Made by a program: the position numbers and the translations under genes. The notes under the pieces are model-generated. The model was not told the origin of the DNA and made no database searches. It was given only the letters and a program-made list of their open reading frames with translations. A stretch of DNA of 64,000 bases from JAJDTR01 sp965220415 (GTDB lineage Bacteria > Poribacteria > WGA-4E > JAJDTR01): the NCBI GenBank assembly GCA_965220415.1, contig OZ244829.1:5890001-5954000 (forward strand), read 5' to 3'. This document shows positions 52,515-60,764 of the stretch, in pieces (the stretch's first letter is position 1; every line of letters begins with the position of its first letter).

Positions 52515-52781
52515 CTAGGGACAACCGAATGCTTTAGCAAAGCATTTGTAATACAGGCTTCCTTTCTCTACCACCCCGCAACAGACTTGAATTTCGGGGT
52601 CACAGGCATTGCCACAATCTCCTGCTTCGGCGCTCGGGGCAACAAGCAGAGTCATTGCCAGAGCGGTCGTACTAACCAATGCCGCCGTTGCAAAGGCACT
52701 GCGGTTACCGACCATCCCCTCTTCACGTAGAAGAAAGTCCGACACCTTCCGCTTTGCCACTGACCTCAAATGGGTCTTCAT
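52515..52781 (-). CDS. Secreted six-cysteine peptide with knottin-type spacing
   Basis: 88 residues with an excellent ribosome site (AAAGGAGGT, eight bases before ATG). Layout: a charged N-region of about 27 residues containing VSDFLLREEGMVGNR, a signal helix (AFATAALVSTTALAMTLLVA), a likely cut after PSAEA, then a 34-residue mature part with six cysteines spaced C-x3-C-x6-CC-x11-C-x6-C. That is the C-C-CC-C-C order of inhibitor cystine-knot peptides. No processing enzyme or transporter is adjacent. It could be a toxin, inhibitor or signalling peptide; the knot itself is inferred from spacing only. It lies inside the propeller array on the same strand. Confidence 0.7.
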   Translation of the reverse strand: MKTHLRSVAKRKVSDFLLREEGMVGNRSAFATAALVSTTALAMTLLVAPSAEAGDCGNACDPEIQVCCGVVEKGSLYYKCFAKAFGCP

Positions 52782-52806
52782 AAGGATTTACCTCCTTTCA
52801 TAGGAT

Positions 52807-52912
52807 AACTCCCCTAGTCAGCTACCGACCGAGGAGTTCTTCAGCCGGCTTTTTACCCGATGCAGGCTAGCCGGAATGAAGTCGTTCTAACGTTTCATTC
52901 GCTGTGAATGAA
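52807..52912 (-). promoter_or_regulatory. Leader hairpins and inverted repeat upstream of the Cys-rich peptide gene
   Basis: Reading leftward: TTCATTC/GAATGAA (52894-52912, 5-base gap, operator-like), CCGGCT/AGCCGG (52845-52874), AACTCC/GGAGTT with inner GGTC/GACT (52807-52838), then the ribosome site. The last hairpin ends about ten bases before AAAGGAGG and could mask or expose it. No known riboswitch class recognised. Confidence 0.45.
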
Positions 52913-53017
52913 TCCATTGCGAGGGACTACATCGCGTGCTGAATCGGCTTCCAAGTCGTACACTTCAAAACTAACGTTCACTGAATCCTTTACAGTTCGC
53001 TACACGCCTCTCAGATA

Positions 53018-53171
53018 TCAACCGTTATCCAGTATCTCCACTTCAAAACATTCCGGACAACTCCCCGCGCCTTTTCCAAAAACTTTATCAAGTCCTTTTT
53101 CTTCGCATTGGCGCGTAATGTCATCACATAAAACGATCTGGTTTTCATAGTTTAATTCTATGACTTGTGTT
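53018..53171 (-). pseudogene. Remnant of a small Cys-containing gene
   Basis: A minus-strand frame of about 50 codons reads like protein (IVLCDDITRQCEEKGLDKV, then GAGSCPECFEVEILDNG and stop) with four cysteines including CPEC, a zinc-type pair. It has no ATG, GTG or TTG after the stop at its 5' side, so its beginning is missing. It lies between the peptide gene and propeller paralogue 7 and may be a fragment left by rearrangement in the array. Confidence 0.35.
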
Positions 53172-53201
53172 TAGGTGTCGGCGTCAATCTCAGTGGCATC
53201 A

Positions 53202-54176
53202 TCACGGGTTCCCGGTCCGTTTGATCTTCCCCCAAGACACCGGAAATTTTCCGTTTTGGGTAACTACAAATGCACCAGATCGCCAGGAAGGAAATCTGTT
53301 CTCAATACCGGGATGAGTTTTCGTGAGTTTCACCGCTCCTCGCCCATCGGTATCCATCAAATAGATATTCCGATTGCCCTCACGGTCTGACGTAAAGGCG
53401 ATTTTTGTCCCATCCGGCGAATAGGATGGTGACCTGCTGTTTCCCTCGCCTTTCGTAAGCTTCGCTAACCTTTTCCCATCAGCAGTCATCGCGTAAATGT
53501 CAGCAATGTTGTTATGCCACACGTAGAAAACAATCTTGCTTCCATCAGGCGACCAATCAGGAAGGTAACACTTGGACAGGTCCGTGTTGCCAGTGAGATT
53601 CCGTATTCCTTTCCCATCTGCGTTCATGACGAAAATATGCCACGACACAGCTCTTCCATCAGGATCGGAGTAAAACGCGATCTTCTTTCCATCTGGTGAC
53701 CAATTCGGCCCTCCGTCCAGTCTCTCGTTTTTTGTCAATCTTGTTAGGTTATTTCCATCGGTGTCTATGGTGTAAATCTCCCAGTTGCCAACACGGTATG
53801 ATGCAAAAGCAATCTTCGTGCCATCAGGCGACCATGAAGGGAAGTCTTCTACAAAATTGCTATTGGTGAGCCTAACCACGTTACCTCCGTCACTGTCCAT
53901 CACGTAGAGATCCGGAGGACCGTGACGCATAGACGTGAAAGCAATCCTTCTCCCGTCCGGCGAGCAAGCGGGATACTGATCGAATGCCGGGTGGTCGGTG
54001 AGTTGGCGGAGATTTTTTCCGTTTGCGTCCATAGCGTAGATATCCCAGTTGCCATTACGGTTCGATTCAAACACAATTCTCGGATCGAATCTCTGCGCGG
54101 TGCTGTCTGATGTAAACACCAACGTCAATAGCAGTAGAATAAGGCATCTTCTGAAAAATAGGCTGATTTTGTTCAT
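53202..54176 (-). CDS. PD40/TolB-like propeller paralogue 7 (type B)
   Basis: 324 residues. Signal helix LFFRRCLILLLLTLVFTSDSTA, six PD40 blades from PRIVFESNRNGNWDIYAMDANG, tail GKFPVSWGKIKRT. N-terminus, first three blades and tail follow paralogues 5 and 6. The start ATG has AAGGAG about 13 bases upstream. It is isolated from its neighbours by intergenic DNA of 376 bases upstream and the peptide-gene region downstream. Confidence 0.85.
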   Translation of the reverse strand: MNKISLFFRRCLILLLLTLVFTSDSTAQRFDPRIVFESNRNGNWDIYAMDANGKNLRQLTDHPAFDQYPACSPDGRRIAFTSMRHGPPDLYVMDSDGGNVVRLTNSNFVEDFPSWSPDGTKIAFASYRVGNWEIYTIDTDGNNLTRLTKNERLDGGPNWSPDGKKIAFYSDPDGRAVSWHIFVMNADGKGIRNLTGNTDLSKCYLPDWSPDGSKIVFYVWHNNIADIYAMTADGKRLAKLTKGEGNSRSPSYSPDGTKIAFTSDREGNRNIYLMDTDGRGAVKLTKTHPGIENRFPSWRSGAFVVTQNGKFPVSWGKIKRTGNP

Positions 54177-54552
54177 CGATCATATTCTCCTTTTTGTTAT
54201 GCTGCAAAAATGTGCGGTTCTTCAAGGTTAAGTGTGGGAATGAATCTTGCTACAGGAAGACCGGTTGCTCTATGACTTAAATTGATTGCAATGATTCCTA
54301 ATATGGTTCTGAAGACTCCGATGTATACGTTAATGACATAACCGATCGATATTTCCAACTACCGGGTGGTTTCTGTCGACATGGTACAGATATACAGGAC
54401 TTACGCAGCACGCGGAAAATGATATTTCGGCAATAATTTGATGTTGCGCCACGCTTTTGTAGGGAATAGCGATCAAGCGAGTGGATAACGACCGCGATAG
54501 GGATCTTTAGTGAGTGCGGTAGAGATTCACTAAACACTTAACATTATTTGCA
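54177..54552. other. Intergenic with inverted 36 bp element
   Basis: Contains a minus-orientation 36 bp element (54471-54506) and AGGACTTACGCA, a short motif also present at 14278-14289. No gene seen. Confidence 0.5.
54471..54506 (-). repeat. 36 bp GATC-bounded element (minus orientation)
   Basis: Minus strand AGATCCCTATCGCGG to CTCGCTTGATC, 36 bases. Confidence 0.75.
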
Positions 54553-55533
54553 TCATGGGTGTGGAGACTCGAATTTCTTCAGCCTGCCCCAGATTGTAGC
54601 ATGATTTGCGTTTGGGAAAACGGGAAGCAATGCCGGATTTAGCCAATCCGGATCGTCATCCGTCCCCAGATGCAAATTACTAAGTTGCAAAAGGTATTTT
54701 CCATGGGAAGTCATCAAGTGGATTTTGTTTCTGAGTCCAACACCTCTATCAGACACGAATGCGATCATTTGACCGCCGGGGGACCAGACCGGAGATGTGT
54801 CATGTGCATCATTCTCGGTCAGTCTCTTATGTCTTTTTCCTTTGGATGACACGACAAAAATTTCCGAGTTGTCATTTACCTCGGCTTCGAAGGCAATCTT
54901 CTGACCATCGGGAGACCACGACGGGCTACTTTTGGGCGCCAAATCGTGTGTGAGTCTCTCGACGTTCGTCCCATCGGCGTTCATCGCAAAGATTTCAGTG
55001 CCCTCCTTTAACTTGGAAACGAATGCTATCCTTTGACTGTCGGGCGACCACGATAGCGTGGTTACCGGGTTGTCTTTCAGTTTCACGCGATTTCTGCCAT
55101 CGCTATCCATGACGTATATCCCGGGCGTCTTATCGGCAATAACCAGCGACCAGTAGGCTATCTTCTGACCGTCTGGAGACCACGATGGCCAGTTGTCATG
55201 CCATCCGTCTGTTAACCTTTTCTGATTGGTTCCATCACGATTCATCACGTAGATTTGGACTTTTATGCCGTCTCTAGCAGACACGAAGACAATACTTCGC
55301 CCATTGGGAGACCAGGATGCCCCCCAGTCGTACACTTCATTGCTTGTAAGTCTTGTCCGGTTTTCTCCATCGGGATTCATAGAGTAGATTTCACTTTGCC
55401 CATGTCTTGACGTGGTGAAGGCAATCTGTGAGTTGCGCGCGGCGAATGAGTTTGCCAATAGTAGTTCTATGCCTAACAGAGAGATAAACACTGCTGTATA
55501 CATACGACGTTTAATTGTCCGTTCGAGTCGCAT
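54553..55533 (-). CDS. PD40/TolB-like propeller paralogue 8
   Basis: 326 residues behind GGGAGGG. Very close to paralogue 1: same signal region (LLGIELLLANSFAARNSQIAFTT), six blades, tail ATIWGRLKKFE. A block of about 227 bp (54932-55158) differs from 46174-46400 at only about six positions, whereas flanking blades are far more diverged, which indicates recent sequence exchange between the two genes. Confidence 0.85.
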   Translation of the reverse strand: MRLERTIKRRMYTAVFISLLGIELLLANSFAARNSQIAFTTSRHGQSEIYSMNPDGENRTRLTSNEVYDWGASWSPNGRSIVFVSARDGIKVQIYVMNRDGTNQKRLTDGWHDNWPSWSPDGQKIAYWSLVIADKTPGIYVMDSDGRNRVKLKDNPVTTLSWSPDSQRIAFVSKLKEGTEIFAMNADGTNVERLTHDLAPKSSPSWSPDGQKIAFEAEVNDNSEIFVVSSKGKRHKRLTENDAHDTSPVWSPGGQMIAFVSDRGVGLRNKIHLMTSHGKYLLQLSNLHLGTDDDPDWLNPALLPVFPNANHATIWGRLKKFESPHP

Positions 55534-55575
55534 TTATTCCCTCCCTAGTGGCCAACTTTGCGTTATACCTGCGGG

Positions 55576-56001
55576 TTATCGGCTCTGTTTGACACGCCCC
55601 AATTGGGTAGCCAACTTTTCTTTTGGCGATACTGGTTGTGGAGCGGGTTTCCAAGTTGCACTTCTCGCCATGTGTCTACCTACAGATTTCGTAATTTGAG
55701 TGAGATTGGTACCATCAGGATGTATCAGAAAAATTTCTTCACCTGCCAGATTTCGGAGTGATGTGAATGCAATTACTCTTCCATCCGGTGACCAAGCTGG
55801 ATAAGCGTCCCACGCGAAATGGTGCGTGAGCCGAAGGACGTTGCTACCATCGGCATCCATCACGTAAATCTCAGGATTCCCATCTCTTATGGAGGTGAAT
55901 GCAATCTGTGCGTGTGCGTCAACGTCCCGCGTCAACAAAGTCACATTCAAGATGCAGACCGTAACGAAAATCGAACTGGTGAGGTTGTGTTTCCGTTGCA
56001 T
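55576..56001 (-). CDS. Two-blade PD40 mini-propeller, paralogue 9
   Basis: 141 residues only: signal helix (SIFVTVCILNVTLLTRDVDA), two PD40 blades from AQIAFTSIRDGNPEIYVMDADG, then the complete C-terminal tail EKLATQLGRVKQ. It corresponds to the first blade joined to the last blade and tail of a paralogue-2-like gene, so an in-frame loss of about four blades between repeats is the likely origin. The frame is intact, with start and signal peptide, so it may still be expressed and could oligomerise to complete a propeller. Confidence 0.75.
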   Translation of the reverse strand: MQRKHNLTSSIFVTVCILNVTLLTRDVDAHAQIAFTSIRDGNPEIYVMDADGSNVLRLTHHFAWDAYPAWSPDGRVIAFTSLRNLAGEEIFLIHPDGTNLTQITKSVGRHMARSATWKPAPQPVSPKEKLATQLGRVKQSR

Positions 56002-56062
56002 CTTCGGTTACTCCCTCGTTGCAAGCAAAATTAAACGCTGAATTATCCGTTTTGAACACGAC

Positions 56063-57079
56063 TCAGCGCGCTAGTTTGACTGCTCCCCACTTGGTTACCA
56101 ACTTTTCGCGCCTTGATTCTAGCGGTGGCACAGGACTCCACGAAGGATTAATCTCCTCTACAAGAAGCGTTGCTGTAATGTTAAGCAGCCCCGTGCCGTC
56201 GGCGTTTATTACGAAGATATCATTCCTGCCGTCCGGCTCCCGTCGGTGGAAGGCAATTTTCGCTCCGCTAGGCGACCACGTAGGAAGCCCCTCGGATGCG
56301 AATCGTCTCTCTTCGGTGAGTATTACGGGATGGCTCCCATCCGCATTCATGACGTGGATGTTGACCGGTGCAAACCAGCGGTTCGGATTAGGAGATGCCT
56401 CGAACGCAATCCGCGATCCATCGGGCGACCACGCCGGGAATTGATTTACGGCTTCAGGATTTTGGGTGAGGTTGGTTCGATTCGCGCCATCCGCATCGAT
56501 CACGTAGATGTCCGACATGTTCTGTTCTGCGCGCGGTACCTGCAGCGCGCCAAACGCAATTCTCGTTCCGTCGGGCGACCAGGTCGGCCTGTCCTCATAG
56601 TGAGCGTCACGGGTAATGTTTATAGGATTCGTCCCGTCGGAATTCATCACATAGATATCCGGTTGGCCATCGCGGTCTGACCAAAAGGCAATCTTCGTTC
56701 CGTCCGGTGACCACGCCGGAAATAGATTTCTTTTGTGCTCGCCTTGGGTGAGATTTACGCGGTTTTCACCATTTACATCAATGACGAGAATATCGACTTC
56801 ATCGCCAAGAAACCCATTAGATCCGTATGAGAATGCAATCTTTGCCCCGTTCCACGACCACGCAGGCGTGCCGCCGGACGCGAGTTGGATGGGCTCGGAA
56901 CCGTCTGCGTTCATAATGTGGATGTACCAATACCACTCACCTTCTTTGTTTGAATAGTATGCAATCTCGTTACCAAAACCGTGTTCCGCACTAGTTAACC
57001 CGATGATGAAACACATTACCATCATTGCCGCGAAGTTCCGTAGCAATCGTAGACTCCCCTTCAATAATCGAAAGCACAT
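56063..57079 (-). CDS. PD40/TolB-like propeller paralogue 10
   Basis: 338 residues. Signal helix about 14-32 (RNFAAMMVMCFIIGLTSA), six blades with unusual first two (EIAYYSNKEGEWYWYIHIMNADG and AWSWNGAKIAFSYGSNG), tail EKLVTKWGAVKLA. It is the most diverged member of the array, and its second blade has lost the Pro-Asp of the SPDG turn (SWNG). Confidence 0.83.
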   Translation of the reverse strand: MCFRLLKGSLRLLRNFAAMMVMCFIIGLTSAEHGFGNEIAYYSNKEGEWYWYIHIMNADGSEPIQLASGGTPAWSWNGAKIAFSYGSNGFLGDEVDILVIDVNGENRVNLTQGEHKRNLFPAWSPDGTKIAFWSDRDGQPDIYVMNSDGTNPINITRDAHYEDRPTWSPDGTRIAFGALQVPRAEQNMSDIYVIDADGANRTNLTQNPEAVNQFPAWSPDGSRIAFEASPNPNRWFAPVNIHVMNADGSHPVILTEERRFASEGLPTWSPSGAKIAFHRREPDGRNDIFVINADGTGLLNITATLLVEEINPSWSPVPPLESRREKLVTKWGAVKLAR

Positions 57080-57170
57080 TTTGAGTTTCCTTCCATGGAA
57101 AAAACTCTCCTTCGTTATGCGAACTGACTAGCTATCACCGATTGCGATGCCTTAGTAGGAGGTGCGCTAA

Positions 57171-58181
57171 TCACCGCGGAATGGATGTCGTCCTCTTGAG
57201 TTTGCCCCAGATTGTAAGTTGACTGCCCACTGATGACACAGAGAGTCCCGCAGGTGCAAACCAGTCGGGATGGCCGTCTCCGCCTTTGCGCAGGTTGCCC
57301 AAACGCCCGAGGAGTTCTCCATCCGCGGTCATCAGGTGGATTTCTCCCTCGTTGAGACCAATGGTGTGGGAGCGATATGCGATCATTCGACCATCGGGAG
57401 ACCAGACTGGATCTGTGTTCCACACAGTGAACCCATCCCACACTTCATTGAAAAGTTCCTTTCGGTTAGCGCCATCAGCATCCATCACCGCGATGATCGT
57501 GTCTTCATTCTTCGATGTCCAAAAGGCAATCCTGCTCCCGTCGGGGGACCATGACGGTCCGCGCTCATTTTCCGAATTATTTGTTATTCTCTTCCGACTC
57601 TTGCCGTTAGCGTCCATAACGTAAATTTCAGGTCCCTCGCCTTCTCGCCAAGACACAAATGCAATCCTTTGGCTATCCGGTGACCACGTTGGGTGTCTGT
57701 CGTCCGATAAGATTTCCGCCCCCAATCTTTTCCGATTTGCTCCATCGGGGGAAACCACATGGATTTTGAAGCTCCATTCTTCATCTCCATAACCCTCGAA
57801 GGCGATCGTCTGGCCGTCCGGCGACCATGCAGGACACCTGTCATTAACTCCGTCCGTCAATCTTCTTACATTTCTTCCATTACTGTCCATCGCGTAGATT
57901 TGGTAGTTGCCGCCCTTTCTATTAGAAACAAATGCGATTCTGTGCCCATCGGGCGACCATGAGGGTTCGGCGTCTCCCGCCGGATGGTGTGTTAACCGTA
58001 CCCGGTGATTGCCATCGGGGTCCACCACATAGATTTCATGATTCCCATCTCTCGTAGAGGTGAATGCAATCTGCCCCTTGTGGTGAGAGGCAAGCACAAT
58101 TGTCGCGACGATTGTCCCGCACAACGGTGAGGCAATAAGTACCACAAATAATATTATCTTGCAGTCAAGTTTCAATGACAT
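57171..58181 (-). CDS. PD40/TolB-like propeller paralogue 11
   Basis: 336 residues. Signal helix (IILFVVLIASPLCGTIVATIVLA), the junction SHHKGQIAFTSTRDGNHEIYVVDPDG, six blades, tail SQLTIWGKLKRT. It pairs with paralogue 12, with nearly identical DNA over the signal-peptide junction and first blade. Blade 3 includes SFKIHVVSPDGANRKRL, a slightly longer strand seen only in this pair. Confidence 0.85.
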   Translation of the reverse strand: MSLKLDCKIILFVVLIASPLCGTIVATIVLASHHKGQIAFTSTRDGNHEIYVVDPDGNHRVRLTHHPAGDAEPSWSPDGHRIAFVSNRKGGNYQIYAMDSNGRNVRRLTDGVNDRCPAWSPDGQTIAFEGYGDEEWSFKIHVVSPDGANRKRLGAEILSDDRHPTWSPDSQRIAFVSWREGEGPEIYVMDANGKSRKRITNNSENERGPSWSPDGSRIAFWTSKNEDTIIAVMDADGANRKELFNEVWDGFTVWNTDPVWSPDGRMIAYRSHTIGLNEGEIHLMTADGELLGRLGNLRKGGDGHPDWFAPAGLSVSSVGSQLTIWGKLKRTTSIPR

Positions 58182-58240
58182 GATTCCCTCCAGCTAGCTT
58201 TCCGTTCAAGCCTTTCGAATAAACCAAGCGTTTTTAAGAA

Positions 58241-59248
58241 TCAGCGCAACCTAGCCTCCAATTTCTTTAGTTGTCCCCATATCTCCGGTTGATTACTTAC
58301 CGGCGACACTGAAAGCCCCACAGGTGCAAACCAGTCGGGGGCGTAATCTGCACCCTTGTGTAAGTCGCTCAGAGACCTAAGATATTTCCCATCGGCGGTC
58401 ATCAAATGAAGTTCACTTTTGAGGTCGTGTTCTCCCCAGAGTTCATATGCAATCGTATTGCCGTTAGGAGACCAAACTGGATGCCAGTCCTCCCTTTCAT
58501 TGTCCGTTAACTGTCTGCGGTTTTTACCGTCCGCATCCATGACAAATATTTCAAAGTCACGGGTTCCAAAGTCTTGATTGTCATTTGAACAGAACGCAAT
58601 TTTATCCCCGCCGGGAGACCACGCGGGTTGGCGGTCACTGACGTCATTGAATGTCAGCCTCGTCGAATGTCGTCCGTCGGCGTCCATCACGTAAATTTCA
58701 GCTACCTGACCTCCTCGCCAAGACTCGTATGCAATCCGTCGGCTGTCAGGGGACCACGTCGGATGCCTGTCGCTCGACCGGACATCCGCCCGCAATCTTT
58801 GCCAATTCGTTCCATCGGGGGCAACCACATGAATTTTAAGCAGCGGTTCTACATCACCAAAACCTTCGAACGCAATCGTTTGGCCGTCCGGAGACCAAGC
58901 GGGAAACCAATCGCGAGGTCCCTGCGTGAGTCTTCGCAGGTTCTTTCCGTTACTATCCATCACGTAGATTTGGTAACTGCCACTTCTACTGGAAACAAAC
59001 GCGATTCTTCCTCCGTCAGGCGACCATGAAGGATGAAAGTCTTCAGCGGCATGGTGTGTTAGCCGTATCCGGTTAACCCCATCTGGATCCACCACATAGA
59101 TTTCATGATTCCCATCTCTCAGGGAGGTGAATGCTATCTGCCCCTTGTGGTGAGAGGCGAGGACATTTCTCGCGCACATCGCCGCGCTCAACAGAATGAT
59201 GAAAAATCCTGTGAAAAACAGTAGTACACGGTCCAATTTCAACGACAT
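58241..59248 (-). CDS. PD40/TolB-like propeller paralogue 12
   Basis: 335 residues from the ATG at 59248, which follows AGGAGGA; the longer frame to 59284 is unlikely. Signal helix LLFFTGFFIILLSAAMCARNVLA, then SHHKGQIAFTSLRDGNHEIYVVDPDG, six blades and tail NQPEIWGQLKKLE. First gene of the whole array in transcription order. Closest relative is paralogue 11, 59 bases downstream. Confidence 0.85.
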   Translation of the reverse strand: MSLKLDRVLLFFTGFFIILLSAAMCARNVLASHHKGQIAFTSLRDGNHEIYVVDPDGVNRIRLTHHAAEDFHPSWSPDGGRIAFVSSRSGSYQIYVMDSNGKNLRRLTQGPRDWFPAWSPDGQTIAFEGFGDVEPLLKIHVVAPDGTNWQRLRADVRSSDRHPTWSPDSRRIAYESWRGGQVAEIYVMDADGRHSTRLTFNDVSDRQPAWSPGGDKIAFCSNDNQDFGTRDFEIFVMDADGKNRRQLTDNEREDWHPVWSPNGNTIAYELWGEHDLKSELHLMTADGKYLRSLSDLHKGADYAPDWFAPVGLSVSPVSNQPEIWGQLKKLEARLR

Positions 59249-59903
59249 GATTCCTCCTAACCGCCAATTCAAGCCTTTTGGCATCAGGTAATCGCGTAGG
59301 CGGATTAGCGCAAGCGGAATGGCAGCTTTTCGACCTCACCCCCGAACGGCAAACTAGGCTTGAAAAAAAGGCAGACCTGTTTACAAAAACAGCACGCCAC
59401 TTTTCGGCAGCTTGTTCTGTTGGCTTTTGGACAGATGAAAATCTACGGCGGTTGTCGATCCGGCTTCTTTCAACTAATCAATGGCGACTGGAACCGCGAT
59501 ATATGGAAAGGGTTAAATCGTCAGATTGGTTTGAAGCATTTCGATCGCCGCGAATTCTGGTAGATTGCTTGGCCGTACCAACCGGTTCGAGGCCGCTATG
59601 GATAGCGCACTCGAAAATAAAAAAAACGTGCCGATTGCTTTGCTCCATGGTTAACGATTCAAGGACATGACATGTGAGAAGATAGCAAGATTATACCATA
59701 ATTTGCGATAACGGGTCAATACCGCGCGCTCGCGAGCTAAGGTGCTCGGTGAAAAGAGCGTGCGTAGTGCGCCTGAGAGGAGAGCTGTCAACCCCTAGGT
59801 CGAACATTTTTCTATTGCATTTTTCCCTACTATACTATATATTTGACTCGCAGCCATTGGCTGAATTCGCTTAAGCTGCACTGGGGTGATTAGCAGGAAG
59901 ACA
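59249..59903. other. Intergenic between divergent genes
   Basis: About 0.65 kb. Overlapping plus-strand frames (for example 59278-59670, 130 codons) have no ribosome site or known motif and compete with a second frame of similar length; I do not call a gene. Promoters for the propeller array and the dioxygenase should lie here. Confidence 0.4.
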
Positions 59904-60764
59904 ATGACATTCACGCTTCGGAAATTAACAGAGAATATCGGTGCCGAGGTGAAAGACATCGATCTTACCACGCCGAGTAGCAAAGAAACTTTCGCGCAAC
60001 TTCGCACCGCGCTTGCCGAACATGCGGTACTGGTCTTCCACGACCAAGAAATTTCTGATGAACAACACGTTGCTTTCACGGAAGGCTTGGGTAGGATAGA
60101 AATGACGATGCGGAGTGATCCCATCGGTGACGGCGGCCCTGTCGGCATTCTTACGAACCTTGATGAAAATGGCGATCTCATCCCGCCGGAAGACCCGCGC
60201 GTGGTGTATCACCGGGGCAACGGGCTTTGGCACTCCGACGGCTCGTTCAAGCGCGTGCCATTGAGAGGATCACTGTTATCGGCAAAGGTCGTGCCTCCGG
60301 AAGGCGGAGGAACCGAATTCGCCAGCCTCTGTGCTTCCTACGCCAGCTTGTCTGAAGAGAAGAAAGCAAGCCTTAAGGGCTTGGTTGCAGAGCACAGTCT
60401 GGCGCACTCACGCGATCAGATTGCGCCGAACTTGATGAGCAAAGCCTTTTTGGATGAAACGCCGTCCGAAAACCAGGTTTTGGTGCGAACAGTTCCGGAA
60501 ACAGGAAAAAAGGCGCTCTTGGTCGGCTCCTATGCCACGCACATCATCGGCTTGCCCCGTGAGGAGGGCAAGGCATTGCTGAAGGAATTGTTGGACTGGT
60601 CCACCCAGCCGAAGTTTGTCTACAGCCACAAATGGCGCGCGAATGACCTTGTTGTGTACGACAATCGATGCTGTCTACACCGTGCCCTCCCTTGGGATCG
60701 CAGCAAGTATGCGCGCGTTTTGCACCGGACCACACTGGCTGGCGACGGACCCACGGTAATTTAA
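59904..60764 (+). CDS. TauD/TfdA-type Fe(II)/2-oxoglutarate dioxygenase
   Basis: About 286 residues from the ATG at 59904, behind CAGGAAG. The iron site is visible as WHSDGSF (His-x-Asp) near residue 110 and the distal His in CCLHRALPWD near residue 265, followed by the conserved Arg in RVLHRTTL that binds 2-oxoglutarate. Length and motifs match TauD/TfdA enzymes, which hydroxylate taurine, sulfonates, aryloxyacids or carnitine-like compounds. The substrate is not evident and no transport genes are adjacent. Confidence 0.87.
   Translation: MTFTLRKLTENIGAEVKDIDLTTPSSKETFAQLRTALAEHAVLVFHDQEISDEQHVAFTEGLGRIEMTMRSDPIGDGGPVGILTNLDENGDLIPPEDPRVVYHRGNGLWHSDGSFKRVPLRGSLLSAKVVPPEGGGTEFASLCASYASLSEEKKASLKGLVAEHSLAHSRDQIAPNLMSKAFLDETPSENQVLVRTVPETGKKALLVGSYATHIIGLPREEGKALLKELLDWSTQPKFVYSHKWRANDLVVYDNRCCLHRALPWDRSKYARVLHRTTLAGDGPTVI

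Larger units (their letters stand above)
52782..53201. other. Intergenic with structured leader of the Cys-rich peptide gene
   Basis: Two inverted repeats directly before the peptide gene (52807-52838 and 52845-52874), a perfect 7 bp inverted repeat farther upstream (52894-52912) and a gene remnant at 53018-53171. Confidence 0.45.

Noticed and set aside
59278..59670. 130-codon plus-strand frame
   Set aside because: No ribosome site or known motif, and a second overlapping frame reads equally well; probably non-coding.
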